Part shown: positions 1 through 5,576 of the stretch, piece by piece
How the letters are laid out: each line of letters begins with the position of its first letter
Position numbering within the stretch: the stretch's first letter is position 1
DNA from: Pseudomonadota bacterium
GTDB taxonomy: Bacteria; Pseudomonadota; Alphaproteobacteria; Rhizobiales; Xanthobacteraceae
Length of the DNA: 10,531 nucleotides
Direction of reading: 5' to 3'
NCBI GenBank assembly: GCA_023390695.1
Contig: JAEWCJ010000001.1
Span: 1 to 10,531, forward strand
Notes under the pieces: generated by a model
What the model was told of the DNA's origin: nothing
Database searches by the model: none
Seen by the model: the letters and a program-made list of their open reading frames with translations, nothing else
Program-made: the position numbers and the translations under genes

Positions 1-1
1 G

Positions 2-21
2 GTCCCCGCCTGCGCGGGGAC
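2..21. repeat. GC-rich perfect palindrome, probable interspersed (REP-like) element
   Basis: GTCCCCGC (2-9) and GCGGGGAC (14-21) form a perfect 8-bp stem around a 4-base loop, CTGC. It lies about 30 bases past the thiS stop codon. There is no T-run on either side, so it is not a convincing intrinsic terminator. From general knowledge, palindromes of this GTCCCCGC/GCGGGGAC type are scattered between genes in many Bradyrhizobium-like genomes, and that is the likeliest explanation. The element may continue beyond the left edge. Confidence 0.5.
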
Positions 22-52
22 GACGTGTGGAAAGATGATACAAAGGACATCC

Positions 53-250
53 TCATCCTCCCTGCCGCATGGTGAGGATTTCGATCTCGTCGCCCTCGGC
101 GAGGGCCGTCGAAGGCCATTGCGCGCGCGGCACCACGTCGTAATTCTGCGCGATGACGAAATGCGTGCCTTCATATTCCAGTTCGCCAAGCAGCGCGCCG
201 AGCGATGCGGCATCGGTCTGGCAGGGTTTGCCGTTGACGATCACGCGCAT
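53..250 (-). CDS. thiS: Sulphur carrier protein ThiS
   Basis: A 65-residue ubiquitin-fold sulphur carrier for the thiazole half of thiamine. Its C-terminal glycine is adenylated by ThiF, converted to a thiocarboxylate, and donates sulphur to ThiG in the cytoplasm. The protein starts MRVIVNGKP, has the usual beta-grasp pattern (the NGKP turn, a central FVIAQNYDVVPR strand region and EGDEIEILT near the end), and ends exactly in the essential Gly-Gly. The length matches the family. The ATG at 248-250 overlaps the end of thiO by 10 bases, which indicates translational coupling. The minus-strand frame stays open much further upstream, but that part only overlaps thiO in another frame. Only about 50 bases follow before the window edge; thiG is the expected next gene but is not seen. 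Confidence 0.93.
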   Translation of the reverse strand: MRVIVNGKPCQTDAASLGALLGELEYEGTHFVIAQNYDVVPRAQWPSTALAEGDEIEILTMRQGG

Positions 251-1251
251 TGCATCACCTCGTTGTCGATCGTTCCGTGTTGCAGGTAGTTCAGCGTCAG
301 TTCGGCGAGCGCGGGCGCGAGCAGGAAGCCGTGCCGGTAAAGTCCGTTGACGGCAATACGCCTGCCTTCGATGGCGATGCGCGGGAGATTGTCGGCAAAG
401 GCGGGACGCAATCCCGCACCGGTCTCGACAATGCGCGCCTCGCCGAAGGCCGGATGCACGGCATAGGCGGCGGTGAGGAGTTCCAGCGCCGAGCGCACGC
501 TGACGCCGTCGTCCTCGCTTTCGATGCTGGTCGCGCCGATCATGAAGCGGTTCTGCGCGCGGGGAACGATGTAGAGCGGCCAGCGCGGATGGAGCAGGCG
601 CAGCGGGCGCGCCAGCGCAATCTCCACGGTTTCGACGACGATGGTCTCGCCCTTCACGCCGCGCAGGCCGGGCGCCGTGTCGCGTGCCGCCAGCCCGCGG
701 CAGTCGATGACAAGTCCGTCCATTGTTGATGGGTCGCAGGCCGACTGGTAGCGGATATCGACGCCGGCTGCGGCGAGCTCCGCATGCATGTCCGCGAGCA
801 CGCGCCGCGGTTCGACATGCCCTTCCTCCGCGAAGAAGAGCGCGTCCCGGAAGCGGCCGGCGAGTGCGGGTTCCAGCGCGGCAAGATCGGCGGCCCCGAT
901 GCGCGTGTGGCCGGCGGTGAGACGCGCGAAGCGTTCGAAATCGGAGCGGTCGCGCGCATGCGCCACCACGAGCGAGCCGCCGAATGCCGTTTGCGGACAA
1001 TATTGCCGCCAGAGCGCCAATGAACGCAGCCCGAGACGCGCAATGGCCGGCTCGGAGACTTCCTGCTCGCAGAAGGGCGCGAGCATGCCGCCCGCGCGGA
1101 AGCTCGTCGACTCGCAGAGCGAGGCGTCGCCGCGCTCATGCAGCGTGACGCGGTAGCCGGCGGCGGCGAGTATCCGCGCCTGCCATGTGCCGGCAATGCC
1201 GGCGCCGATGATGGTGATATGCGCGTCTTTGCGCGGAGAGATCTGCAGCAT
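241..1251 (-). CDS. thiO: Glycine oxidase ThiO (FAD-dependent, thiazole biosynthesis)
   Basis: A 336-residue flavoprotein of the DAO family. In aerobic thiamine synthesis ThiO oxidises glycine to dehydroglycine (iminoacetate), which ThiG combines with the ThiS thiocarboxylate and deoxyxylulose phosphate to form the thiazole. The FAD-binding Rossmann motif is GAGIAG at residues 16-21, followed by the acidic end of the second strand (VTLHE, 35-39). A region near residue 145 (EEGHVEPRR) and the C-terminal segments GLRPAFADNLPRI (280-292) and NGLYRHGFLLAPA (302-314) are typical of ThiO. The ATG at 1249-1251 lies 4 bases past the 3' end of the TPP riboswitch aptamer, which fixes the start. The adjoining thiS and the riboswitch make a thiamine role much likelier than a catabolic amino-acid or sarcosine oxidase. 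Confidence 0.93.
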   Translation of the reverse strand: MLQISPRKDAHITIIGAGIAGTWQARILAAAGYRVTLHERGDASLCESTSFRAGGMLAPFCEQEVSEPAIARLGLRSLALWRQYCPQTAFGGSLVVAHARDRSDFERFARLTAGHTRIGAADLAALEPALAGRFRDALFFAEEGHVEPRRVLADMHAELAAAGVDIRYQSACDPSTMDGLVIDCRGLAARDTAPGLRGVKGETIVVETVEIALARPLRLLHPRWPLYIVPRAQNRFMIGATSIESEDDGVSVRSALELLTAAYAVHPAFGEARIVETGAGLRPAFADNLPRIAIEGRRIAVNGLYRHGFLLAPALAELTLNYLQHGTIDNEVMQCA

Positions 1252-1255
1252 CCCT

Positions 1256-1343
1256 GTCCCTTCGCCGGCATGACCCGGATCAGGTTCAAAGGGTCACCGC
1301 GTCATGCGCGGTTTCTCAGCCCAGGCAGGGCTCCCCTCGGAAC
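1256..1343 (-). promoter_or_regulatory. TPP riboswitch (THI element) controlling thiO-thiS
   Basis: Read on the minus strand, the conserved elements appear in order: GAGGGGAGCC, the CTGAGA core (1319-1314), a P3 stem of ACCGCG/CGCGGT around a 5-base loop (1312-1296), GACCC, CCTGATC (1284-1278), ATGCCGGCG and AAGGGA. P1 can form between GUUCC (1343-1339) and GGGAC (1260-1256) with one G-U pair. Binding of thiamine pyrophosphate stabilises this fold. The best ribosome-binding sequence for thiO, AAGGGA at 1262-1257, overlaps the 3' strand of P1 and lies 5 bases before the ATG, so direct translational repression is the likely mechanism. No terminator hairpin is present between aptamer and gene. 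Confidence 0.95.
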
Positions 1344-1349
1344 GGCGCT

Positions 1350-1377
1350 AATGTAGGCGGAAGCTGCCGCGTGTCAA
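1350..1377 (-). promoter_or_regulatory. Sigma70-type promoter of the thi operon
   Basis: On the minus strand a perfect TTGACA -35 box (1377-1372) is followed after 16 bases by TACATT (1355-1350, 4 of 6 to TATAAT). A start site about 7 bases downstream would fall near 1343, the first base of riboswitch stem P1, so the transcript would begin with the aptamer. The promoter lies 15 bases past the tetR stop codon. The fit of promoter to riboswitch supports the call; the start site itself is inferred. Confidence 0.7.
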
Positions 1378-1391
1378 CGGCGTTCGATGCG

Positions 1392-2009
1392 CTATTCCGG
1401 TGCGAAGGTTGCGCGCACCAGATCGCGATAGAGCAGAATCTGCCGCGGCAGGATGCTCGGATCCTGCAACAGCCGGCCGAGAATGAGTCCGCCCTCGACG
1501 CTGGACGCCGCCATGTCGGCCAGCGCCTCGAGATCGACCGGATGGCGCGGCGGATAACGCTGCGCGATCTTCTCCAGCCTGTCGCGGAAGCGCGCGCGCC
1601 AGGCCAGCACGCTGCTCTTGTTCAGGTCGCGGATTTCCCGGTTGAAGAGCTGATCCTGATAGCAGAACGATGCGGCAAGGCAGCCGGGATGCGCTTCCGG
1701 CAGATTGCCGAGCATCTCCGCGAACAGCTTCAGGCCGACCAGAAATCCGTGCAGCGGGTCTTCGTGCAATTCGTCGCCGCGCCGGAAGATGTCGTTGAGG
1801 ACCTCGGTATCGTGCGCGATATAGCGCAGCATCATCGCTTTCGCGAGCTCGCCCTTGTCCTTGAAATGATAGAAGAAGCCGCTCTTGGTGATGCCGACCG
1901 CCGCGATCACCTCCTCGATCGAGGTGGCGGCGAATCCCTTCGCCAGGACCGCGGCTTCCGCCACCTCCAGGATTTTCTCGCGGGTATTGCGGGGCGATGC
2001 TTCCAGCAT
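1392..2009 (-). CDS. TetR/AcrR-family transcriptional regulator
   Basis: A 205-residue one-component regulator of normal TetR length. The N-terminal helix-turn-helix spans about residues 8-55: EKILEVAEAAVLAKGF, then TSIEEVIAAVGITKSGFFYHF, where the SGFFYHF recognition-helix region and the following DKGEL are typical. The C-terminal part (about 70-205) is the variable ligand-binding and dimerisation domain; the ligand cannot be read from it. The ATG at 2007-2009 is preferred because the HTH begins about ten residues later. The frame stays open to 2552, but the upper part runs through the divergent methyltransferase gene. An alternative ATG at 2078 has a slightly better ribosome-binding sequence but would add 23 atypical residues. 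A perfect inverted repeat at 2012-2033 suggests autoregulation. No terminator is seen before the thi promoter, so some readthrough into thiO-thiS is possible. Confidence 0.88.
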   Translation of the reverse strand: MLEASPRNTREKILEVAEAAVLAKGFAATSIEEVIAAVGITKSGFFYHFKDKGELAKAMMLRYIAHDTEVLNDIFRRGDELHEDPLHGFLVGLKLFAEMLGNLPEAHPGCLAASFCYQDQLFNREIRDLNKSSVLAWRARFRDRLEKIAQRYPPRHPVDLEALADMAASSVEGGLILGRLLQDPSILPRQILLYRDLVRATFAPE

Positions 2010-2011
2010 GG

Positions 2012-2033
2012 CCGCACTGTACCACGAGTGCGG
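2012..2033. promoter_or_regulatory. Perfect inverted repeat, probable TetR operator
   Basis: CCGCACT (2012-2018) and AGTGCGG (2027-2033) are perfect 7-base arms separated by 8 bases. The size and geometry are usual for a TetR-dimer site, and it ends two bases before the tetR start codon in the intergenic region shared with the divergent methyltransferase gene. A second, perfect 10-bp palindrome, GCGGTACCGC, follows at 2040-2049. Binding would most directly block tetR itself; the methyltransferase start codon is about 180 bases away. The operator role is inferred from position and symmetry. Confidence 0.55.
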
Positions 2034-2213
2034 TTGACGGCGGTACCGCGACAAAATGCGGCCATAGTCCCGCCGCATGGCGCGCTCTTGCCTGTTTTTG
2101 CGGAGATCGGCGGCCGCCGCATCCCGCCCGGCGCTGCACCACAAGACGGCTAGGCGCAGTATCCTGCATTTGCGACATCCCGCGCCGACATTTCCACGCA
2201 GCAGGACCGCGCA

Positions 2214-3167
2214 ATGACGGCGAAAGATCGCAACCGGCTGCCGCAGCTCGGCGACAAGCTCTTCCTGACCGACAGCGGCTTCGAAACGACTCTCGTCTTC
2301 CATGACGGGATCGAGCTGCCATGCTTCGCCAGCTTCGATCTGATGAAGGATGCGGCGGGCGTCGCCCGCAGCCGCGCTTATTACGAGCGCCACATCGGGA
2401 TGGCGAAAGACAATGGCGTCGGCTTCGTGCTCGAAAGCCCAACCTGGCGTGCGAATCCAGATTGGGGCGAGAAGATCGGCTATTCGCGCGCGGCGCTGGC
2501 CGACGTCAACCGGCGTTGCATCGAACTGATGGCGGACCTGCGCCGTGACCACGAAACGCCGCGTTCACCGATGGTGATTTCCGGAAATATCGGCCCGCGC
2601 GGCGACGGCTACAAGATCGAGAACGCGATGACGGCGGGTGAAGCGCAGGATTATCACGGCTGGCAGATCGGCATTTTCCGCGACACCGCCGCCGATATGG
2701 TGAGCGCCTTCACGATCAATTATGCCGAGGAAGCCATCGGTATCGCGCGCGCGGCGAAAGCAGCCGGCATGCCGGTGGTGATCTCCTTCACGCTGGAAAC
2801 CGACGGACATTTGCCGAGCGGGCAGGCCCTGAAGGACGCCATCGCGCAGACCGACCGCGAGACCGGCAATGCGCCGGCCTACTACATGATCAACTGCGCA
2901 CATCCGGCGCATTTCCAGGATGTCCTTCCGCGCGGCGAGGACTGGCTAACGCGGCTGCGCGGCCTGCGCGCCAATGCCTCGACACGCAGCCATGCCGAAC
3001 TCGATGCGGCGGCCGATCTCGACAGCGGAGATCCGGTCGAACTCGGCCGGCATTACCGCGATCTGCGCGCGCGCCTCAAACACCTGACCGTGCTCGGCGG
3101 CTGCTGCGGCACCGACCATCGCCATGTCGCGCAGATCTGCATGGCGTGTGTCGAGGTGGCCGCATGA
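2214..3167 (+). CDS. Homocysteine S-methyltransferase family protein
   Basis: A 317-residue TIM-barrel, zinc-dependent methyltransferase (pfam02574 type). Family members such as MmuM move a methyl group from S-methylmethionine or SAM to homocysteine, giving methionine in the cytoplasm. The zinc-binding cysteines are visible: C228 in YMINCAHP, and C297-C298 in LGGCCGT. The N-terminal TDSGFETTL (19-27) corresponds to the family's barrel-entry glycine motif, and ESPTWRANPDW (74-84) is also typical. The ATG at 2214 is preceded by AGGA at 2203-2206 with 7 bases spacing. The methyl donor cannot be told from sequence, so a name such as mmuM is not justified. The gene is divergent from tetR, which may control it. 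It lacks the folate and cobalamin domains of MetH. Confidence 0.9.
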   Translation: MTAKDRNRLPQLGDKLFLTDSGFETTLVFHDGIELPCFASFDLMKDAAGVARSRAYYERHIGMAKDNGVGFVLESPTWRANPDWGEKIGYSRAALADVNRRCIELMADLRRDHETPRSPMVISGNIGPRGDGYKIENAMTAGEAQDYHGWQIGIFRDTAADMVSAFTINYAEEAIGIARAAKAAGMPVVISFTLETDGHLPSGQALKDAIAQTDRETGNAPAYYMINCAHPAHFQDVLPRGEDWLTRLRGLRANASTRSHAELDAAADLDSGDPVELGRHYRDLRARLKHLTVLGGCCGTDHRHVAQICMACVEVAA

Positions 3168-3202
3168 CGGCGCGGCGGTGCCGCTGCATTGAACGCCGGG
3201 CG

Positions 3203-3234
3203 CGCTGCCGCGTTATCGAACATTCGCGGCAGCG
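3203..3234 (+). other. Intergenic hairpin between methyltransferase and ATP-grasp genes
   Basis: CGCTGCCGCG (3203-3212) and CGCGGCAGCG (3225-3234) are perfect 10-base arms around a 12-base loop that is AT-richer than its surroundings. The hairpin ends 11 bases before the likely ATP-grasp start codon. There is no T-run after it, so it is not a standard intrinsic terminator. It may be an mRNA processing or stability element, or a protein-binding site. It argues against the longer TTG start at 3189 for the next gene. Confidence 0.5.
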
Positions 3235-3245
3235 GTTGCCCCTTG

Positions 3246-4490
3246 ATGCGGACGATGCGGATATTGCTTTCCGAAGGCTCCAGCACGTCGGCGCGTGAGG
3301 CCATCACCGCGCTGGGCGTCGGCGGGCACGACATCGAGATTTGCGATCCGGACCCGCGCTGCTTTGGGCGCTTCTCCCGTTTTGTCACCCGGTTTCATCG
3401 ATGCCCGGGGCTGCGCGATCATCCGCTGGAATATCTGTCCTTCGTGCTGGACCTGTTGTCGCGCCGCCGTTTCGACGTGCTGCTGCCGATTCATGAGCAG
3501 GGCTATCTGTTTTCCGCCGCGCAGGAGCGGCTCGGTCCGCTCACCCATGTCGCGCTGCCGGCATTTGGCAGTTATCGCCGTGCCATCAGCAAGGCCGGCT
3601 TCCATGAGTTGCTGACGGAACTGGAGCTGCCGCAGCCGCGCACGCGGCTGGTCGCCGGCGCCAGCCAGTTGCAGGCGCAGCCGCGTTTTCCCTCCGTTGT
3701 AAAGACCGCCATCGGCACCGCCAGCCGCGGCACCTGGACCGTGCGGTCGCAGGCCGACGTCGTCCGGGTGTCCGCTCTGCTGGATTCCACCGGCGGATTT
3801 GACGACGCGGTGCTGGTGCAGGATCTCGTCGACGGTCCGGTCGAACATGCGCAGGCGATCTTTCGCCGCGGCGAGATGCTGGCGATGCACGCTTATCGCC
3901 GCCTTGTCTCCGGGATCGGGGGCGGCGACGCCGTGAAGGAGAGCGTATCGCGCCCCGTCGTCGCGTCGCATATGCGAAGCATCGGAGAGCGGCTGGCCTG
4001 GCATGGCGCGCTGTCGGTCGATTACGTCATGAGCGCGGACGGGCCGGCCTATATCGACTGCAATCCGCGGCTTGTCGAGCCGATGAGCGCGCTGCTGGCG
4101 GGACTCGATCTGACTCATATCTTGTTGCAGGTGTCCTGCGACCGGCATGTCGCGCCGTGTTCGCCGGGCCGCGGCGGGATACGGACTCATCTCGCGATGC
4201 AGGCTTTGCTCGGTGCTGCCGCCCGCGGCGCGTCGCGGCGTGCGCTGCTGGCCGAATGCTGGCGGTTATGGAACCGGCTGGGGCCTTATCGTGACAGCGA
4301 GGAGGAATTGACGCCGCTGCGGCTGGATCCCGTGAGCGCCGTTCCCACATTGTCGGCGGCGCTGGTGGTGCTGGCTAACCCCAGATGGGCAGGCCCCTTG
4401 GCCGAAAGAGGGTGGGGCGAGCACCTGCTGACACCGGCTACAATGCGGACCATAGAACGGGACTTGAGGCCGAACCAAACAGGAACTTGA
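3246..4490 (+). CDS. ATP-grasp superfamily ligase, substrate unknown
   Basis: A 414-residue protein, probably a cytoplasmic ATP-dependent carboxylate ligase that joins an acyl-phosphate intermediate to an amine or thiol. The N-terminal pre-ATP-grasp Rossmann-like part (MRILLSEGSSTSAREAITAL, then FDVLLPIHEQGYLF) covers about residues 1-110. ATP-grasp features follow: VVKTAIGTASRGTW with K153 and a glycine-rich loop, the hinge VLVQDLVDG near 190-197, D259 in SVDYV, and the metal-binding YIDCNPR with D271 and N273, where Glu is more usual at the first position. About 100 residues after the domain match nothing I recognise. The ATG at 3255 (MRILLSEG) is an equally good start; neither has a strong ribosome-binding site. 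The gene lies 36 bases before the HpnA-like gene and is probably cotranscribed with it. The substrate cannot be inferred. Confidence 0.82.
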   Translation: MRTMRILLSEGSSTSAREAITALGVGGHDIEICDPDPRCFGRFSRFVTRFHRCPGLRDHPLEYLSFVLDLLSRRRFDVLLPIHEQGYLFSAAQERLGPLTHVALPAFGSYRRAISKAGFHELLTELELPQPRTRLVAGASQLQAQPRFPSVVKTAIGTASRGTWTVRSQADVVRVSALLDSTGGFDDAVLVQDLVDGPVEHAQAIFRRGEMLAMHAYRRLVSGIGGGDAVKESVSRPVVASHMRSIGERLAWHGALSVDYVMSADGPAYIDCNPRLVEPMSALLAGLDLTHILLQVSCDRHVAPCSPGRGGIRTHLAMQALLGAAARGASRRALLAECWRLWNRLGPYRDSEEELTPLRLDPVSAVPTLSAALVVLANPRWAGPLAERGWGEHLLTPATMRTIERDLRPNQTGT

Positions 4491-4526
4491 CGGTTTTCCG
4501 ACTGACACCCACACGCGAGGTCCGTC

Positions 4527-5555
4527 GTGCGCCGATCCTTGGTTACAGGCGGAAGCGGGTTTATCGGACAGCATCTCGTTGCTGCGCTGCTGCAGGCGGG
4601 AGAACAGGTGCGGATTCTCGACCAGGCGGCGCCGCGGCGCTTCCGGCCGCGCTGCGAATTCCTTCGCGGTTCGATTACGGATCCGCCGGCCGTGCGCCAC
4701 GCCATGGACGGTGTCGACGCGGTCTATCATCTCGCCGCGATCCCGCATCTGTGGACGGCGCATGTTGCCGATTTCCACAGCGTGAATGCGATCGGCACGG
4801 AAATCGTGCTGGCCGCGGCGCGCGAAGCAGGCGTGCGCCGCTTCGTGCATTGTTCGAGCGAGACGGTGCTTCTGATGGCGCCGCGCGCGCGCGACCTGAT
4901 CGACGAAACTATGCTGGGCGATACCAAGCATGCGCTGGGGCCTTATACCCGATCGAAATGTCTTGCCGAACGCGCGGCGCTCGACGCGGCAGACCGCGGC
5001 CTGCCTGTCGTCATCGTCAATCCGCCCTTGCCCGTCGGCGCAAACGACGACGGCCTGACGCCGCCGGCGGCGATGCTGGCGCATTTTCTGGAGCAGAGAT
5101 TGTCCCTGTATCTGGACAGCATGCTCAACATCGTCGACGTGCGCGATGTCGCTGCCGGCATGCTGCTGGCGGCGGCAAAAGGGCGCGTCGGAGAAAGGTA
5201 TATTCTCGGCGGAGACAATGTTTCGCTGGGACAGATATTGTCGGCGCTGGACGCGATCAGCGGCCGTCGGCGGATCAAGATGAAGATACCCGGTGCAGCG
5301 GCGCTCGGTGTGGCCGCCGTTGCGGAATGTTTCGCCTCTCTCTCGCATCGCCCGCCGGTCGCGACGATGGAAGGGGTTCGCCTCGCATTGCGGTCGGCGC
5401 GGCTTGACGACGGCAAGGCGCGGCGCGAACTCGGCTATACTTCGCGTCCGATGCAGGAGGCGCTGGCGGAATTCGTGTCGTGGTACGCCGCCGGACGGCC
5501 GCATCGCGTGTCGGCAACGGCGCGGTCGCTGCCGAGCGGCCAGCAATTGCGCTGA
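4527..5555 (+). CDS. NAD(P)-dependent epimerase/reductase of the extended SDR family, HpnA-like
   Basis: A 342-residue extended short-chain dehydrogenase. The Rossmann motif is TGGSGFIG (7-14), the aspartate of the second strand is in ILD (30-32), and YHLAA (67-71) is the usual fourth-strand motif. Catalytic residues visible are S110/S111 in HCSSE, Y140 and K144 in YTRSK. Several stretches resemble the hopanoid-associated sugar epimerase HpnA: GLPVVIVNPPLPVG, GERYILGGDNVSL, and KARRELGYTSRPMQEAL near the C-terminus. HpnA itself lies in hopanoid clusters, and no such gene is seen here, so the symbol is withheld. The start is GTG at 4527 with a GAGG-type ribosome-binding site (4517-4520) six bases upstream. 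It probably acts on a sugar or other hydroxylated substrate that the preceding ATP-grasp enzyme also uses or modifies; that link is inference from proximity. Confidence 0.85.
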   Translation: MRRSLVTGGSGFIGQHLVAALLQAGEQVRILDQAAPRRFRPRCEFLRGSITDPPAVRHAMDGVDAVYHLAAIPHLWTAHVADFHSVNAIGTEIVLAAAREAGVRRFVHCSSETVLLMAPRARDLIDETMLGDTKHALGPYTRSKCLAERAALDAADRGLPVVIVNPPLPVGANDDGLTPPAAMLAHFLEQRLSLYLDSMLNIVDVRDVAAGMLLAAAKGRVGERYILGGDNVSLGQILSALDAISGRRRIKMKIPGAAALGVAAVAECFASLSHRPPVATMEGVRLALRSARLDDGKARRELGYTSRPMQEALAEFVSWYAAGRPHRVSATARSLPSGQQLR

Positions 5556-5576
5556 CCGCGGATTGCCGCGTTACAA

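Noticed and set aside
1256..1343. A 211-codon minus-strand frame that runs through the riboswitch into thiO (to 654)
   Set aside because: It is out of frame with thiO, passes through the structured aptamer, and lacks any motif.
2077..2217. A 46-codon plus-strand frame (starting MARSCLFLRR) whose TGA overlaps the methyltransferase ATG
   Set aside because: The overlap suggests a leader peptide, but there is no ribosome-binding site, the product is Arg-rich and shapeless, and the methyltransferase has its own good AGGA site.
4266..5546. A 426-codon minus-strand open frame opposite the ATP-grasp and epimerase genes
   Set aside because: It crosses two real genes and is Arg/His/Gln-rich without motifs, so it is a shadow of the plus-strand coding sequence.
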